Of a stretch of 64,000 nucleotides of DNA, positions 1 to 8,670 are shown one piece after another (positions within the stretch are counted from its first letter, which is position 1; each line of letters opens with the position of its first letter). The translations under genes and the position numbers were made by a program. The stretch lies in NCBI GenBank assembly GCA_030645475.1, contig JAUSMA010000060.1, forward strand, positions 328,032-392,031, read 5' to 3'. The notes beneath the pieces were generated by a model. That model was given only the letters and a program-made list of their open reading frames with translations. It ran no database searches and was not told the origin of the DNA. This stretch comes from Nitrospirota bacterium. GTDB taxonomy: Bacteria; Nitrospirota; Nitrospiria; Nitrospirales; Nitrospiraceae.

Positions 1-1202
1 GTCACCATGACAAACGTCGAATGTGAGAAATTCCATTGATTCAGGCTATTCACGGCACGTTCCGCATAGGCGTACGAAACATCCAGCGTCCACCATGGAC
101 TGAACTTCCATGACAGGCTCGGGCTCAACGAGGTGAAGCTCGACTGCGGCACGGAGCCGCTCGTGGCATTGGTCACGACCCCCGACACAAAGTAGAGGCC
201 TCCATTCAACGAAGCGCTCAGGGTTTCAGTCAGGTTGTGCGACAGTGATCCGCCCAGGCGATCGCTTTGCAGCAACAGGCCGAACCCGCTGGGATTGATC
301 TCTCGACTGACGTCCATCTGAATCGTCGTGCGCTCAAAGTTCTTCCGGAGAGTCCCTTTGTAGACCCAGACAGTCTCACGATCGGTCAGCGCCCCTCCTG
401 GAATCTCTTGCGTCGAGGTCACGAACCGAACTCCTCCGGAGAATGAACCGGTCATCTCATGGCCGAAGTCGTGAGTCCACCCGCCCTGCAGGCCGTAATA
501 GGTGGAGTCTTGCCGGATGGCGGGCGTGAGGACCACCGTGTATTCGCCGGTCAGTTGGACTTGATCCAACAGACCGAGGTTATAGGTCGGTCCCGTCGTC
601 CCCCCGTGCACTTGATAATCCACGAGACCCAATCGAAGCCCGTTTTCATACTGCGCATCCATGAACTGGTAGTTGCTTTGCCAGGAGAGCCGTTCCGTGA
701 TGCCAACCGTCCAACTGGGCATGGCCGTCCACAGGCTTCGTTGGGTGAAACCCAACACGAATCCGGTCTGTTTCAATTCCCCCATCAACGTATTGTCCCT
801 GGTGAAGCCGCCCTCGAATCCGAACGTATGCCGATCCGACTGGTACGAGGCCCGCAACGGGAAATACAGATTCGTCAGGCTTCTGTCCTGGTTGCCGTAG
901 TATTGAACGAAGTCGCTCTTGACGTTTCCCTCTACTGCCAACGATTCTGTAGATCCCTTGAATTTCACAGCCGGGCTGACCCAATGGCCCCAGACTTCAT
1001 TGTTCCCATTGAACAATAATAAATTGCTGTTGTACTCGCCTTTCACGCTCAACGACGGCTCTGCCGACCATTCGGCCGCACCAACCTCTCCTCGAATACC
1101 GGCAGACGTCATCAGCATCAGGCCACACAAGCCGGCCAAGATGCGCATTCGCAGCCGGATTCCCACGGACACAGGCTTGAAATCGGCATTCGATGGTCCC
1201 AT
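1..1202 (-). CDS. Outer-membrane beta-barrel protein of the PEP-CTERM/exopolysaccharide locus (3' end outside window)
   Basis: The reading frame runs from an ATG at 1202 to the window edge without a stop, giving at least 400 residues. After a hydrophobic stretch that looks like a signal peptide (an internal Met at about residue 19 starts MRILAGLCGL), the protein consists of alternating polar/aromatic strands (e.g. LSVKGEYNSNLLLF, WTLDVSYAYA), typical of an outer-membrane barrel. It begins 4 nt after the stop of the Wza-type export gene, so it is the last gene of the exosortase operon seen here. Position and type match the uncharacterised PEP-CTERM-system-associated barrel family found in such loci; a role in polymer passage through the outer membrane is inference. 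The C-terminus cannot be assessed. Confidence 0.75.
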   Translation of the reverse strand, partial: MGPSNADFKPVSVGIRLRMRILAGLCGLMLMTSAGIRGEVGAAEWSAEPSLSVKGEYNSNLLLFNGNNEVWGHWVSPAVKFKGSTESLAVEGNVKSDFVQYYGNQDRSLTNLYFPLRASYQSDRHTFGFEGGFTRDNTLMGELKQTGFVLGFTQRSLWTAMPSWTVGITERLSWQSNYQFMDAQYENGLRLGLVDYQVHGGTTGPTYNLGLLDQVQLTGEYTVVLTPAIRQDSTYYGLQGGWTHDFGHEMTGSFSGGVRFVTSTQEIPGGALTDRETVWVYKGTLRKNFERTTIQMDVSREINPSGFGLLLQSDRLGGSLSHNLTETLSASLNGGLYFVSGVVTNATSGSVPQSSFTSLSPSLSWKFSPWWTLDVSYAYAERAVNSLNQWNFSHSTFVMV

Positions 1203-1206
1203 TCGG

Positions 1207-1809
1207 TCACGGCACCATCACCACGTCGCCACGCTCCAACAAAATGTTCTGTTTCAGGTCCTTTTCCTTCTGCATATCTCCATACCGGAAATGGAAGACC
1301 TGCTGATTGGCTCCGCCACGGCGCATGATCTTGATGTCGTTCTCCGCCGCATAGGGCGTCAATCCCCCCGCCATGCTCAAGGCTTGCAGCACATCGGTGT
1401 AGTGGCCGACGAGATACTCACCCGGCTTATTCACGCGGCCGAGCACATAGATGCGGTTGCTCAGAACTTTCAGCACGGTAACCGTCACATTGGGATTCGG
1501 GAGAAACTTGCTCAGCCGTTTCGCTATTTCGACGCGAACGTCCTCTGCCGTACGACCCGTCGCGGACACATCTCCAATCAGCGGGAATGTGATCATCCCG
1601 TCGGGGCGCACCACCGTTTCCTGCGTGAGATGCTCATCTTTCCACACCGCCACCTTCAGCACATCTTCAGGGCCGAGCAGGTAGCTGGGTTCGGCGACCG
1701 CCGCCTCTGCCGCCTGACTCAGGTTGATCCCGAACAGACAGAGTCCCCCTGCAACCGTTGCCGCACACACGAAGCGGCGAACCAATCCTCCCTGCAGAAA
1801 TTTCCTCAT
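1207..1809 (-). CDS. Wza/EpsA-type polysaccharide export protein
   Basis: A 200-residue protein with an N-terminal signal sequence (about residues 8-33), then a polysaccharide-export (Poly_export) domain starting at YLLGPEDVLKVAVW (about 43-56) and an SLBB-like segment (YVLGRVNKPGEY through LSMAGGLTPYA). Proteins of this family form or line the periplasmic/outer-membrane export channel for exopolysaccharide. It is short compared with Wza (about 380 residues), as is usual for the export proteins of exosortase loci. No lipobox Cys is evident at the signal cleavage site, so it may be periplasmic rather than a lipoprotein. Its ATG overlaps the stop of the TPR lipoprotein gene by 4 bp (ATGA), indicating translational coupling. 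Confidence 0.88.
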   Translation of the reverse strand: MRKFLQGGLVRRFVCAATVAGGLCLFGINLSQAAEAAVAEPSYLLGPEDVLKVAVWKDEHLTQETVVRPDGMITFPLIGDVSATGRTAEDVRVEIAKRLSKFLPNPNVTVTVLKVLSNRIYVLGRVNKPGEYLVGHYTDVLQALSMAGGLTPYAAENDIKIMRRGGANQQVFHFRYGDMQKEKDLKQNILLERGDVVMVP

Positions 1810-4193
1810 CCCGCCACCTCCGCCAGCAGCGCCTTCGCAGCATCCAATCCCTCAAACGGCGTGCCTGCCGCTACGGCCTTCCTTAAATACACCAGCGCGT
1901 CGCCAGGCTGTCCGGACTTCGACAGCGCCGCACCAAGATGATAGTTCAGCACCGGATGGTCCGGCGCCAAGGCCGTGGCTTGCTTCAGTAAACGCACGGC
2001 ATCCCCCCCGTGGTTCAACTTATAGTGGGCCCACCCCAAGGTATCGAGCAGATAGGGATTCGGCGTCTGCGACTCAAAGGCCCGACTCAGCGTCAGAGCC
2101 CGCTCAAGACTCTTTGGATCGCTTTTGTGATCGACCAATGTCGCCGCGAGATTGTTTGCGGCCAGCATCGACTTCGGATTCGTTTTTAGCACCGTTTCGT
2201 AATGGACAATGGCCTCGTCGAACCGTCGCTGCGCATCGAGACTCACCGCCAGCAGCAAGCGCATCTGTTCATTGTCCGGACTCCCTTGAAGCCCTTTGCG
2301 CAGGGCCTCGTCCCCCTCCGTCAGATGTTTTCCCGCGTAGTGATGGCGGGCCAGGTGGACCCAGGGAGTGCTCCACTTTGGATTCAGACGCGCCGCGGAT
2401 TCAAAATGCGCGATGGCCGCCGCGGTATCGCCTTTCGTCAGCAACAGCTCGCCCAGAAATCCATCCGCAAAAGGATGATCGGGATGGGCCGCTAACAATG
2501 TTTCAAGCCGAGATTGCACTTGAGCAACCTGCCCACGCTTGATCCCAAGCTGCACCAGGGCCAGGAGCGGTTCCGGCGCCAGTGGCCGTTGTTCGGCGGC
2601 TCGGGAATAGGCGGCGTCCGCTTTGTCCCATTGCTGTTGGGCCATGGCGACATGCCCTTCCGCCAAATCCGCGACCGTCTGGTCCGCGCCGGCAGTCCGC
2701 AGCTTCGTCAACGTCTCTTGGCTCTGTCCCCAATCCTTCTCCTGTGTCTGCAACTGAAACATCATGCCCAACAGGGTCACGTTACCGGGATCGCGAGCGA
2801 TGAGCGGTTCCAAGCGTTCTCGTGCTTCTTTGGTATGGCCAACGGACGCATCCAGTCCCGCCAGCATCAGCTGGGCTTCCATCAACGTCGGCTTCACGCT
2901 GAGCGCGACAGCCAAACTCTCGCGGGCGAGCGTCGTCTCACCCGTCATCAAATAGGCTCGTGCGAGCAACAGATGTCCGTCAGCCGATTCAGGCTGGTCC
3001 TTGAGCACGGACCGGAAATCCTGCGTGGCGTCTTTTCCGTTCCCACGCTGCAAGGCGATCTTTCCCCGCAACAACAACGCGTCGACCGATCGAGCGTTTT
3101 CCTTCAGCACGTCTTGAAGCTGGCGTTCCGCGTCATCGGTTTTGCCTGCCGCCCAATCGAGACCTGCGAGCTTCACTTTGGCTTCCCACCCCTCAGGCTT
3201 CCCATGAAATTCATCCTGGATGGCACGATAGGTCTCGCGAGCCTTGTCTACCCGCTGCGTCGATTCGTACAAACCCCCAAGCGCGAACCATAGCTTGCCC
3301 GAACGCGGCAGGTCTTTGCGCGCATCCAGCAGGGCTGATTCGGCCTGCTCCAGTCCGCGCCGCTTCGCCACATACTCGACCAATGTCAGCCGTTGCGTCT
3401 CGTTGTCGGGATCGAGCCGGATCGCCTCCTTGAGCACCGCTTCAGCCTTATCGTATTGCTGCTGCTGATCGTAGAAGGCCACATGACGCAGCCGGTGATT
3501 CATAATCGTCGGCTCCAGCGCAATGATCCGTTGCAGCGTCGATCCTGCTTCTTCCATCTGTCCCTGCTTGATCAAGATCGTGGCCAGAGTGTCGAGGAAT
3601 TCAAGGTTCTGCGGCTGGGCTTCCAGCGCTTGCCGGAGCAGCGGGAGCGCTGCCTCTCCGCGCTGATTGGCCGCGTACAACGACGCCATGAGCAAGACCG
3701 CATCGGTCTCAGCAGGGGCAGTGGCGATCAAGCGTTCAGCTTGGCTGAGAGCCTCGCTCAACTTCCCGGACACGGCCGTCACGGCAATCTGTAATGCCTG
3801 CGCAGGGACATGTCCCGGGGTCTTCGACAGAATCCGATCCGTGATCTTCGTCACCTGCTCCAGCGCGCGCGCTTCCAGATAGTACTTGGCCAGCTTCATC
3901 TGCGCGCGGTCGTGATCAGGGCTCAATTCCACCACCTGCTGATACCCCGCAACGGCATTGCGCCAGTTCCGCTCTTTCTCCTCGACTTGCGCATACAGGA
4001 AATAGGCTTCGACGTCTTTGGGATCGATCTTCAGGACATTCCGGATCGCCACGCGGGCCTTGGGGAAATTGCCCTGCTGAAAGTATTCCTGCGCGTGGAG
4101 GCGATACTTGGCCTTGCGCTCCTCGGGGCCTCCGCAGCCGAGAGACCCGCTCATCATCAGAACTGCCAGCACGAGAGCGATACCCTGTTTCAT
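1806..4193 (-). CDS. PrsT-type TPR-repeat lipoprotein of the PEP-CTERM system
   Basis: The product (795 residues from the ATG at 4193) starts with a lipoprotein signal, MKQGIALVLAVLMMSGSLGCG, whose Cys20 fits a lipobox. The rest is a near-continuous array of tetratricopeptide-like repeats (e.g. AYFLYAQVEEKERNWRNAV, AANNLAATLVDHK, LLDTLGWAHYKLNHGG). This is the architecture of the large PEP-CTERM-system TPR lipoproteins encoded beside exosortases. An in-frame extension to 4340 exists, but the 4193 start has a good AGGGGAGG ribosome binding site and exposes the signal peptide. The gene follows the WecA-like gene with a 28-bp gap and overlaps the export gene. Its likely role is a protein scaffold for polymer assembly/export; this is inference from family and context. 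Confidence 0.9.
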   Translation of the reverse strand: MKQGIALVLAVLMMSGSLGCGGPEERKAKYRLHAQEYFQQGNFPKARVAIRNVLKIDPKDVEAYFLYAQVEEKERNWRNAVAGYQQVVELSPDHDRAQMKLAKYYLEARALEQVTKITDRILSKTPGHVPAQALQIAVTAVSGKLSEALSQAERLIATAPAETDAVLLMASLYAANQRGEAALPLLRQALEAQPQNLEFLDTLATILIKQGQMEEAGSTLQRIIALEPTIMNHRLRHVAFYDQQQQYDKAEAVLKEAIRLDPDNETQRLTLVEYVAKRRGLEQAESALLDARKDLPRSGKLWFALGGLYESTQRVDKARETYRAIQDEFHGKPEGWEAKVKLAGLDWAAGKTDDAERQLQDVLKENARSVDALLLRGKIALQRGNGKDATQDFRSVLKDQPESADGHLLLARAYLMTGETTLARESLAVALSVKPTLMEAQLMLAGLDASVGHTKEARERLEPLIARDPGNVTLLGMMFQLQTQEKDWGQSQETLTKLRTAGADQTVADLAEGHVAMAQQQWDKADAAYSRAAEQRPLAPEPLLALVQLGIKRGQVAQVQSRLETLLAAHPDHPFADGFLGELLLTKGDTAAAIAHFESAARLNPKWSTPWVHLARHHYAGKHLTEGDEALRKGLQGSPDNEQMRLLLAVSLDAQRRFDEAIVHYETVLKTNPKSMLAANNLAATLVDHKSDPKSLERALTLSRAFESQTPNPYLLDTLGWAHYKLNHGGDAVRLLKQATALAPDHPVLNYHLGAALSKSGQPGDALVYLRKAVAAGTPFEGLDAAKALLAEVAG

Positions 4194-4221
4194 GACACCT
4201 GCCTCCCCTTCCACAATCCGA

Positions 4222-5859
4222 TCACCACCACCAGGCCCGTAACACCAACCCGCCCAACATCCAAGCAGAAACCCAGCCCAAGCGGGTGGCCGCAGAAGCA
4301 TAGATATGGAGCAGCAGCTCGAATGAAAAGAACAACACAATCAGTTTTGCCGCGAGAAGACTGACCGGCACGTCGCCCGCGGTCATGTCCGGCAAGAACG
4401 GCATGACGACCGCCAATAAGACAATCAAGTAGTCCAACGGTGTCGTTTGAAACCGGTCCTCCCCGGCAAACCGGATGGTCAACACGACGAGTCCCGCTAA
4501 GATCACGAACCCGATATTGACGGGCGTCATCATTTCTGGTCCGGAAAGGCGCGGGGAGATTTCGCTGTAGTACATCAGGCAGGTACTCCCGACATACAGA
4601 CCCATCCGTACGGCCCATGGCGTTCCGCGACCTGCCGCCAGTGAACCCAACAGGGCTATCAGCAATCCCGCAGCGATCATCCCGGCATCCCAAGGAATTT
4701 CCCTCGGCATCGCCACCGATGCGATGAGATAGAGAGGCACCGCCACTTGAAGCGCCGCAAGTGCCCATTCTCCGATTCGTACCTGCAATCGATGGTCCGT
4801 CGCTTGGACGGAGCCGTTCGTTGCTGTGGACAGGATCGCTAACGCCGTCTGCTGGGGCGATCGAACGAACATGGAGAGAATCGCCGCGGCCCATAAGAGG
4901 TAGATACCCAATAGGACGGCATCCGACTGCCACCGTAACAAATAGGCGCAACTCACCATCGCGCCATGAGCAAGGTAGATCACCGTAACGGCTTGTCCAT
5001 GGGTCAGCCCTCTGGCCAACAACTTGTGGTGGATGTGGTTGCGATCGCCGACAAACGGGGACCGGCCTTCCAATAGGCGCTGCCCCATCACTCCAATCGT
5101 ATCCAGCAGGGGCACCCCCCAAATAAACAGCGCCAGCAAGGGGCTGTAGAGCGTTCTGCCGGAATCGGTCAACAAAATAGCGGCCACGGCCAGATAGTGG
5201 CCCAGAAACTGGCTCCCGGCATCGCCCATGAAGATCTTGGCCGGGTAGGTATTGAAGCGGAGAAATCCCAACAGCCCTCCCAGGACCGATACCATCAACA
5301 GCACCAGCAGCGGCTCGTTCGCCTGGTACGCGAGATAAGCAATGCCCGCAAAGCTGAGCAGAGACAACCCGCCGGCCAAACCATCGAGTCCGTCCGCCAG
5401 GTTGACGGCATTCGTCACCCCCACGATCACCAGAACGGTGAGTGGAACGGCCAACCAGAGGGGAAGCAGGGTCTCATCCATGAAGGGTACGGTCGTCAGA
5501 CGAACACCGGCAAACCAGACAACAATAGCGGCAGCCAGTATTTGCCCGCTAAACTTCATGCGATGGTTGAGGCCGTTCCGATCATCCCACATGCCGAAGA
5601 GAAGGATGACCGCACCGCCAAGCAGACTGATCAAAATCAACTGTTCCTTGGGCGACCAGAGTAGTACAGCCGCAAAAGTCGCGATCGCAAACGCGATTCC
5701 CCCGACTTTGGCAATCGGCGCATCATGGGCATGGCGTTCGCGTGGAACGTCGACAAACTGGAACCGCCAGGCAGATGACGTCAACGCCGGGATCAATGCC
5801 ATACAGATGATCAACGATCCCATGAAGCTGAAAAATATCGCCGTGCCCATATCCGTCAT
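4222..5859 (-). CDS. WecA/TagO-type undecaprenyl-phosphate sugar-1-phosphate transferase with C-terminal membrane extension
   Basis: The 545-residue integral membrane protein has the polyprenyl-phosphate glycosyl-1-phosphate transferase (GT4-MraY) signatures: DVPRERHAHDAPIAKVGG (about 37-54), the DD pair at 92-93, NLADGLDG (153-160), FMGDAGSQ (210-217) and the HIHHK motif (275-279). Such enzymes start the lipid-linked repeat unit by moving a HexNAc-1-phosphate onto undecaprenyl phosphate at the cytoplasmic membrane. The catalytic part ends near residue 330; the remaining roughly 210 residues form about six further hydrophobic segments not found in E. coli WecA. The gene sits 3 bp downstream of the exosortase stop, in the same operon. 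The sugar cannot be told from sequence. Confidence 0.9.
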   Translation of the reverse strand: MTDMGTAIFFSFMGSLIICMALIPALTSSAWRFQFVDVPRERHAHDAPIAKVGGIAFAIATFAAVLLWSPKEQLILISLLGGAVILLFGMWDDRNGLNHRMKFSGQILAAAIVVWFAGVRLTTVPFMDETLLPLWLAVPLTVLVIVGVTNAVNLADGLDGLAGGLSLLSFAGIAYLAYQANEPLLVLLMVSVLGGLLGFLRFNTYPAKIFMGDAGSQFLGHYLAVAAILLTDSGRTLYSPLLALFIWGVPLLDTIGVMGQRLLEGRSPFVGDRNHIHHKLLARGLTHGQAVTVIYLAHGAMVSCAYLLRWQSDAVLLGIYLLWAAAILSMFVRSPQQTALAILSTATNGSVQATDHRLQVRIGEWALAALQVAVPLYLIASVAMPREIPWDAGMIAAGLLIALLGSLAAGRGTPWAVRMGLYVGSTCLMYYSEISPRLSGPEMMTPVNIGFVILAGLVVLTIRFAGEDRFQTTPLDYLIVLLAVVMPFLPDMTAGDVPVSLLAAKLIVLFFSFELLLHIYASAATRLGWVSAWMLGGLVLRAWWW

Positions 5860-5862
5860 TCC

Positions 5863-7533
5863 TTAATCCGGAACATAACGGTCTAACAGCGGTGTCACGA
5901 GACCGGCCATGGTCTGCAGACGCGCATCGACGATGGCCTCGGTCTCGCCGGCATTGACGCCCGACACGAGACGCACGAGCGCGCCGTCTGCCCTGTGGCG
6001 CGTCAAGGAATCCCAAAAGAGATAGAACTTCACGCCATATTCGCTGGTGATCCAGCGATCACGTTGCTTGAACCAGTAGTACACAATCTGTTTCTGTCCG
6101 CCCTTCTGAATCACCAGACGATTGACCTCCAACGCCTTAGTCATATCCTGCCGTTGATCAAACATCAGCGGCTCGAAAGAGGAAATCTCCCAGCCCCCGC
6201 CGGGAATACACTGCCGGGGGGAATGCGACGAGCGGCCTTTTTTCGGTGAGAGATAATAGGCCACGTACAGATTGACCGGAACCTTCTCGACCGCGCTGTA
6301 GTCCGCGAGCACGTAATCGTCCAATTGCAAGGCGTCGAGGTACTGTCGCTCCATGACAGAAGAGACACCTGACCATTCGCCGAGCTGCAAGGGAAAGTCG
6401 AGCAACGGCTGCCGCGCAGGAGGAGGAAACTCGTGCGGGGCAACTGATGGAGCAACCAAGGCCGCCAGAATAAGCAGTGCCCCTCCCGCCAGGATGGGAA
6501 CCGGAGACACAGGACCAGCCGGGGGGGACACGGCAAGTGTCGACGCCGTTCTGCGTATGTCATCTGACGGAGGACCGATCAATTCGATAAATGGACGACG
6601 CGATGTGGCCGCACCCACACGAGCCAACAGCCACATCTCAGCACAAAGGAGACCCAAACTCGCCACGAAGAAGATCCAGCCCTCGAAGAAATGGCTGAAG
6701 CCGTCGGCCGCACTCTTGCCATAGGTCTCGACTAACAGGCCGATGGTACCGATCCGAAAGCCGTTGAGGAGGATCGAGATGGGAATACTGGACAGCACGA
6801 GCAGCACACGTTTCCAGAGCGATTCACGATAGAGATAGGCCACGAGCAACGTGAGCGCCGTGAGGGGAAACAGATACCGGAGCCCGCTGCAGGCCTCGAC
6901 GACTTGCAGTTGGATCGGCCCCAGATCGATCACATTGCCTTCCCGGTAGGCCATGACCCCGATGAATTGGAGACATCCGATCCCCAAGGCCGAGGACCAT
7001 AACTGGAGACGATTGGATAATTCCCCCTGCAGAAATTCCGGCATTGGAATGGCGGCGAGAAGGTACAGCAAGGGAAAGGCCAGCAGGCGGATACCGGACA
7101 GCCCGATGACACATGTCAGCAATCCCACGCTCACAACCCATAACGAGAGCTGGACCACCGCATGCATGGCGGCAAACTCGCCGACGACATAGACAACGAG
7201 TCCAACGGCTGCGATCGGGAGTCCCCACCATGCGCCCTGTCGCACGACCGCGCGCAACTGATTCCATCGAAGCCAAATCAGGTACAGGGAGATGAGTGGA
7301 ATGAACGGCCCATGACTATAATTGTCATCTTCCAGCCAGGACTGCGCCAGGACTCGCAGGCTGTCTGCGTAGAGATAGCCCAGCACTGCCAGCACAACGG
7401 CCAGTACGCCCCAGAACACCCAAGCACTCATGCCCACCAGCAGTCGTGTCTGAGACATCACGGAAACAGAAGGCAGCGGGGTTTCGAACACTGTGGGGTG
7501 ACTATTCATCCGGGTCCTCTCAACAGGTCTCAT
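5863..7533 (-). CDS. xrtA: Exosortase fused to an EpsI domain (XrtA-type)
   Basis: Residues 1 to about 320 form a polytopic membrane exosortase carrying the three expected catalytic residues: Cys215 in VVEACSGLRYL, Arg260 in NGFRIG and His281 in SHFFEGW. Residues of about 360-556 match the EpsI domain that accompanies exosortase A (start DFPLQLGEWSG; core SSHSPRQCIPGGGWEI). Exosortases are transpeptidase-like membrane enzymes that recognise C-terminal PEP-CTERM tags. Three candidate substrates lie at 16.9-21.2 kb. This is the first gene of the downstream exopolysaccharide operon; a phased-repeat operator lies 88-115 bp upstream. A second Met (residue 9) could also be the start. Fusion of exosortase and EpsI is known for XrtA-type systems, so it is not unusual in itself. 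Confidence 0.93.
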   Translation of the reverse strand: MRPVERTRMNSHPTVFETPLPSVSVMSQTRLLVGMSAWVFWGVLAVVLAVLGYLYADSLRVLAQSWLEDDNYSHGPFIPLISLYLIWLRWNQLRAVVRQGAWWGLPIAAVGLVVYVVGEFAAMHAVVQLSLWVVSVGLLTCVIGLSGIRLLAFPLLYLLAAIPMPEFLQGELSNRLQLWSSALGIGCLQFIGVMAYREGNVIDLGPIQLQVVEACSGLRYLFPLTALTLLVAYLYRESLWKRVLLVLSSIPISILLNGFRIGTIGLLVETYGKSAADGFSHFFEGWIFFVASLGLLCAEMWLLARVGAATSRRPFIELIGPPSDDIRRTASTLAVSPPAGPVSPVPILAGGALLILAALVAPSVAPHEFPPPARQPLLDFPLQLGEWSGVSSVMERQYLDALQLDDYVLADYSAVEKVPVNLYVAYYLSPKKGRSSHSPRQCIPGGGWEISSFEPLMFDQRQDMTKALEVNRLVIQKGGQKQIVYYWFKQRDRWITSEYGVKFYLFWDSLTRHRADGALVRLVSGVNAGETEAIVDARLQTMAGLVTPLLDRYVPD

Positions 7534-7620
7534 CCACCAGACGAGCCCTCACATAGGAGCTAGGCGATTAGTAGGAGGCTCAGTCTATCGTTCACCGGCA
7601 AAACGATGGCATCGCCAATA

Positions 7621-7647
7621 TCAAGTTTGTGTTAACAAAATGTTAAA
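7621..7647 (-). promoter_or_regulatory. Phased direct-repeat operator upstream of the exosortase operon
   Basis: Read toward the exosortase gene, the site is TTAACA-N5-TTAACA-N5-TTGATA, three half-sites at exactly 11-bp spacing. The plus-strand 19-mer TCAAGTTTGTGTTAACAAA is repeated without mismatch at 16747-16765 in front of the upstream polysaccharide operon. An 11-bp phase of TTAACA-like half-sites is the known layout for OmpR/PhoB-family response regulators (for example the TTAACA boxes of Bacillus PhoP). The regulator itself is not identified. Apart from this, 7534-7758 shows no gene. Confidence 0.6.
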
Positions 7648-7758
7648 ACAAGTTGGGGGGATACAGGGGTGAGTCGGAGGGCTCTCGATTGCATGCAGCG
7701 AGGGAAATTGATCGAGGCCAGGCCGAGATAGCGCTATGAAATGAACCGCTTCACGACA

Positions 7759-8670
7759 TTATTGGGCCCTGGCGGCGGTGGGAGCACTGAGAGAAGAGGG
7801 ACCAAGTTGCTGCATGAACCGTTTCGTCACCTGCCACCAGGGAGCCTCTTCATTCCAGGGTTCCGGTCCATGATCTCCCCACCCTCCCCAGATCACAACG
7901 CCATCGGCATGTTGCGCCATCGTGGCCAATTGCAGGTCCCAATAGTCCGGTTCGATCGGCCGCTGGCCGAGCAACTCATTGCCTTGGTTATGATACAGCG
8001 GCCAAAGAAAGCCGTAGACAGGCTTGCCTTTTGCGAGACGGCGGGCTTCCGCGATGTGTGCCTTAGCATAGGCGACCCAGGCCTGGCGGTCTGGATAGAA
8101 CGTGTAGATCGAGGGATACAGCGCATCGACGTGATCGACGATCTGAGCCAGCCGATCGTTGTCCCTGCGCCACGCCAGGAATTGCGGACTCATCGGATCA
8201 CTGGCTGCGCGCCAATAATCGGGAATCGGCACGGTACCATAGAGTCCGAATGGAACGTCTGGCGCCTCGCCCTTGACCCACGAGAGCAAGGAGAGATATT
8301 TGGCCACAGTCGATGCCACCGCCACGCCATCTCCAGTGAGCGGCCATCGCTCGATGTCGAGGACCACCGGATCCGTCGATGCACGCAGCTCATACGCGAG
8401 AGACCGCACGATGACCTCTGAAGGCATCGAGGGCGATAACTGGTTGGCCACAAAGAGGCGCGACTCGTACAGCATCGTGAAGGGATGGACATGGTAGTCC
8501 GCGAGCGAGGGCTTGTTCGTATAGAGCGTAGCGTCAAACACGACGAACGGACGCGGGACCGCGGCCACAGCCGTCTGTTCAATCGTGGAAAGCGCGCGAG
8601 ACAGCACGATTATCGCAGTGGCGACAGTGAGCAAGATCAGCACGAGCAGCGCAATCGTGTGCCGGCGCAT
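7759..8670 (-). CDS. Secreted or membrane-anchored hyaluronidase-like (GH56-type) glycoside hydrolase
   Basis: The 303-residue protein has one N-terminal hydrophobic helix (about 6-23), an uncleaved anchor or signal. The body shows, in order, elements of the GH56 hyaluronidase TIM barrel: an Asn/Pro-rich entry strand (VVFDATLYTNKP), the acid pair in VVLDIERWP (Asp105, Glu107; animal enzymes have IDWEEWRP), NDRLAQIVDHVDALYPSIY (Tyr185/Tyr189; HYAL1 has RALYPSIY), KPVYGFLWPLYHN (Tyr226) and ADGVVIWGGWGD (Trp261; bee enzyme GFIIWGSS). All residues needed for substrate-assisted catalysis have counterparts. The start shares one base with the stop of the preceding GT4 (TAATG), so it belongs to the upstream operon and is its last gene. 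A role in trimming or releasing the locus's own polysaccharide is inference. No residue-level comparison could be run. Confidence 0.6.
   Translation of the reverse strand: MRRHTIALLVLILLTVATAIIVLSRALSTIEQTAVAAVPRPFVVFDATLYTNKPSLADYHVHPFTMLYESRLFVANQLSPSMPSEVIVRSLAYELRASTDPVVLDIERWPLTGDGVAVASTVAKYLSLLSWVKGEAPDVPFGLYGTVPIPDYWRAASDPMSPQFLAWRRDNDRLAQIVDHVDALYPSIYTFYPDRQAWVAYAKAHIAEARRLAKGKPVYGFLWPLYHNQGNELLGQRPIEPDYWDLQLATMAQHADGVVIWGGWGDHGPEPWNEEAPWWQVTKRFMQQLGPSSLSAPTAARAQ

Noticed and set aside
1724..2542. Plus-strand open frames opposite the Wza and TPR genes
   Set aside because: Pro/Arg/Ser-rich shadow translation of the real genes on the minus strand.
4194..4340. N-terminal extension of the TPR lipoprotein
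   Set aside because: The in-frame extension is Cys/Trp-rich and not signal-like, overlaps the WecA-like gene, and the downstream ATG has a ribosome binding site and lipobox.
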